From Jeongeupia naejangsanensis (GTDB taxonomy: Bacteria; Pseudomonadota; Gammaproteobacteria; Burkholderiales; Chitinibacteraceae), in NCBI RefSeq assembly GCF_016865585.1, contig NZ_JAESND010000004.1:186001-250000 (forward strand): a stretch of DNA of 64,000 nucleotides, given 5' to 3'. Positions 60,792 to 64,000 of the stretch are shown here, in pieces. The notes beneath the pieces are model-generated. The model searched no databases and was not told where the DNA came from. It worked only from the letters and a program-made list of their open reading frames with translations. Every line of letters starts with the position of its first letter. Positions within the stretch are counted from its first letter, which is position 1. A program made the translations under genes and the position numbers.

Positions 60792-61424
60792 ATGATCGAA
60801 GTGATTTTTTATGTGTTCGCCGCAGTCCTGCTGTTTGCAGGCTTGCGGGTGATCACCGCCAAGAACCCGGTGCACGCCGCCTTGTATCTGGTGCTGTCGT
60901 TCTTCAACGGCGCCGCGCTGTGGATGCTGATGCAGGCCGAGTTCCTCGCGGTGTCGCTGATCGTCGTCTATGTCGGCGCGGTGATGGTGCTCTTCCTTTT
61001 CGTGGTGATGATGCTCGACATCAACTTCGAAGAGCTGCGCAAGGGCTTCTGGAAGTACGTGCCGGTTGCCGGCGTCGTTGCGGTGGTGATGGCCGTTGAA
61101 ATGGTGCTGATCCTGACGCACCGTGCCGCGCAGATCGAAGGCGCGCAACTGGTCAATCATCCGGCCGGCTACAACAACGCCAAGGTGCTCGGCCAGCTGA
61201 TCTACACCGAGTACTTCCTGCCGTTCCAGCTCGCTGCGGTGCTGCTGCTCGTCGGCATGATCGCCGCGATCGCGCTGACGCTGCGCAAGCGCAAGAACAC
61301 CAAGTACATCAACCCGGCTGACCAGATACAGGTCAAGCGGAACGATCGCGTGAAGATCGTATCGATGCCGGCCGAAGAACGTCCGAGCGTCGAGGCCCCC
61401 AAGGCCGATGACGGTCAGGCCTGA
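60792..61424 (+). CDS. nuoJ: NADH-quinone oxidoreductase subunit J
   Basis: 210 aa, five membrane segments. Conserved [20 protein letters not shown] and [21 protein letters not shown], the latter containing the pi-bulge helix of the proton pathway. The C-terminal tail is charged and variable. Part of the nuo operon. Confidence 0.96.
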   Translation: MIEVIFYVFAAVLLFAGLRVITAKNPVHAALYLVLSFFNGAALWMLMQAEFLAVSLIVVYVGAVMVLFLFVVMMLDINFEELRKGFWKYVPVAGVVAVVMAVEMVLILTHRAAQIEGAQLVNHPAGYNNAKVLGQLIYTEYFLPFQLAAVLLLVGMIAAIALTLRKRKNTKYINPADQIQVKRNDRVKIVSMPAEERPSVEAPKADDGQA

Positions 61425-61444
61425 GCGGCGGAGAGGATTCAAAC

Positions 61445-61750
61445 GTGATCACACTCACTCACTACCTTGTGCTGGCGGCAATCCTGTTCGCGATTTCCGT
61501 ATTCGGCATTTTCATGAACCGCAAGAACCTGATCGTGTTGCTGATGGCGATCGAACTGATGCTGCTGGCGGTGAACATGAACTTCATCGCCTTCTCGCAG
61601 TTCCTCGGTGATACCGCGGGCCAGGTCTTCGTCTTCTTCATCCTGACCGTGGCGGCAGCCGAATCGGCCATCGGCCTTGCGATCCTCGTCGTGCTGTTCC
61701 GCAGCCTGCGTTCGATCAACGTCGAAGACCTCGATAGCCTCAAGGGCTGA
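61445..61750 (+). CDS. nuoK: NADH-quinone oxidoreductase subunit K
   Basis: 101 aa, three membrane segments, with the membrane-buried glutamates of the proton channel in [17 protein letters not shown] and [17 protein letters not shown] start at 61445 ([20 protein letters not shown] follows). Confidence 0.97.
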   Translation: MITLTHYLVLAAILFAISVFGIFMNRKNLIVLLMAIELMLLAVNMNFIAFSQFLGDTAGQVFVFFILTVAAAESAIGLAILVVLFRSLRSINVEDLDSLKG

Positions 61751-61784
61751 CCCGATAACAAGATCGACATAACAGGTATTGCCA

Positions 61785-63830
<2,046 letters not shown>

Positions 63831-63863
63831 GCTCGGTTTGAATTGATAACAAGTAGGTAAACT

Positions 63864-64000
63864 ATGACGGGTAATCTTCTGAGCCTGACGATCTGGGTGC
63901 CGATCGTCGCCGGCCTCGTCGTGCTCGCAACGGGGGGAGACCGCAACGCCAACGCCGCGCGCTGGCTTGCTGTCCTCGGTGCGCTGGCCGGCCTTCTGGT
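63864..64000 (+). CDS. nuoM: NADH-quinone oxidoreductase subunit M (5' fragment, runs off window)
   Basis: First 45 codons only: it starts MTGNLLSLTIWVPIVAGLVV and continues into a second hydrophobic stretch, matching the N-terminus expected for NuoM, the antiporter-like subunit that follows nuoL. No stop before the window end. Confidence 0.85.
   Translation, partial: MTGNLLSLTIWVPIVAGLVVLATGGDRNANAARWLAVLGALAGLL

Overview
The window is a GC-rich chromosomal segment of a Gram-negative betaproteobacterium, most likely Neisseriales (Chromobacteriaceae-like). This is inferred from protein content and from the gene orders fmdB-DUF502-aspS, carA-carB-greA-DUF4149-yhbY-rlmE-ftsH-folP-glmM and secG-tRNA-Leu(GAG)-nuoA onwards. 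Coding density is high. No gap between genes exceeds 300 bases. I see no insertion sequence, prophage, CRISPR array or rRNA.

Layout. 1-2059: the 3' part of an EAL-domain c-di-GMP phosphodiesterase, then an Lrp/AsnC regulator. 2099-7080 (minus strand): a compact five-gene operon. In transcription order it encodes a haem-oxygenase-like diiron (HDO)-cupin fusion enzyme, a Rieske ferredoxin, an MFS exporter, an ATP-grasp ligase and a B3/4-domain protein. The gene directly upstream is tag (3-methyladenine-DNA glycosylase I). 7802-11010: a chemoreceptor, a LysE-type exporter and a TonB-like protein. 11269-14034: fmdB, DUF502, aspS. 14149-17361: a small unknown zinc-ribbon-like protein and glnE. 17507-25262: yhdP, a nitrilase-family amidase, tldD, a DUF3088 protein and a HIBCH-like hydrolase. 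25404-29574: a Bax-inhibitor-1 protein, a FixL/FixJ-like two-component pair and a ComEA-like protein. 29668-36015: hpnC, a thermonuclease, lptM, cyaY, a YqaA-like protein, a BepA-like M48 protease, DUF1841, a glutathione peroxidase and a membrane C13 peptidase. 36202-47033: carAB, greA, DUF4149, yhbY, rlmE, ftsH, folP, glmM. 47095-50847 (minus): pstSCAB behind a Pho box. 51061-52276: tpiA, secG, tRNA-Leu. 52395-64000: nuoA to nuoL and the start of nuoM (respiratory complex I).

Main discovery candidate: the 2099-7080 operon. Its first protein (462 aa) has the two-domain HDO plus cupin architecture of SznF, the N-nitrosating enzyme of streptozotocin biosynthesis. Its predicted diiron ligands fall at the residue numbers I recall for SznF, including the extra glutamate associated with N-oxygenating HDOs, and it has the three-histidine cupin site. 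A Rieske ferredoxin, ATP-grasp ligase, B3/4 putative editing protein and exporter share the operon, and a repair enzyme for N3-methyladenine lies just upstream. This suggests an undescribed N-oxygenated or N-nitroso small-molecule pathway with possible self-protection. No arginine methyltransferase is present locally, so the product is probably not simply streptozotocin.

Other points of interest are a terminator-like hairpin in the carAB leader behind a near-consensus promoter, a perfect palindrome in front of an unrecognised gene, and several strong terminators placed just upstream of housekeeping genes.
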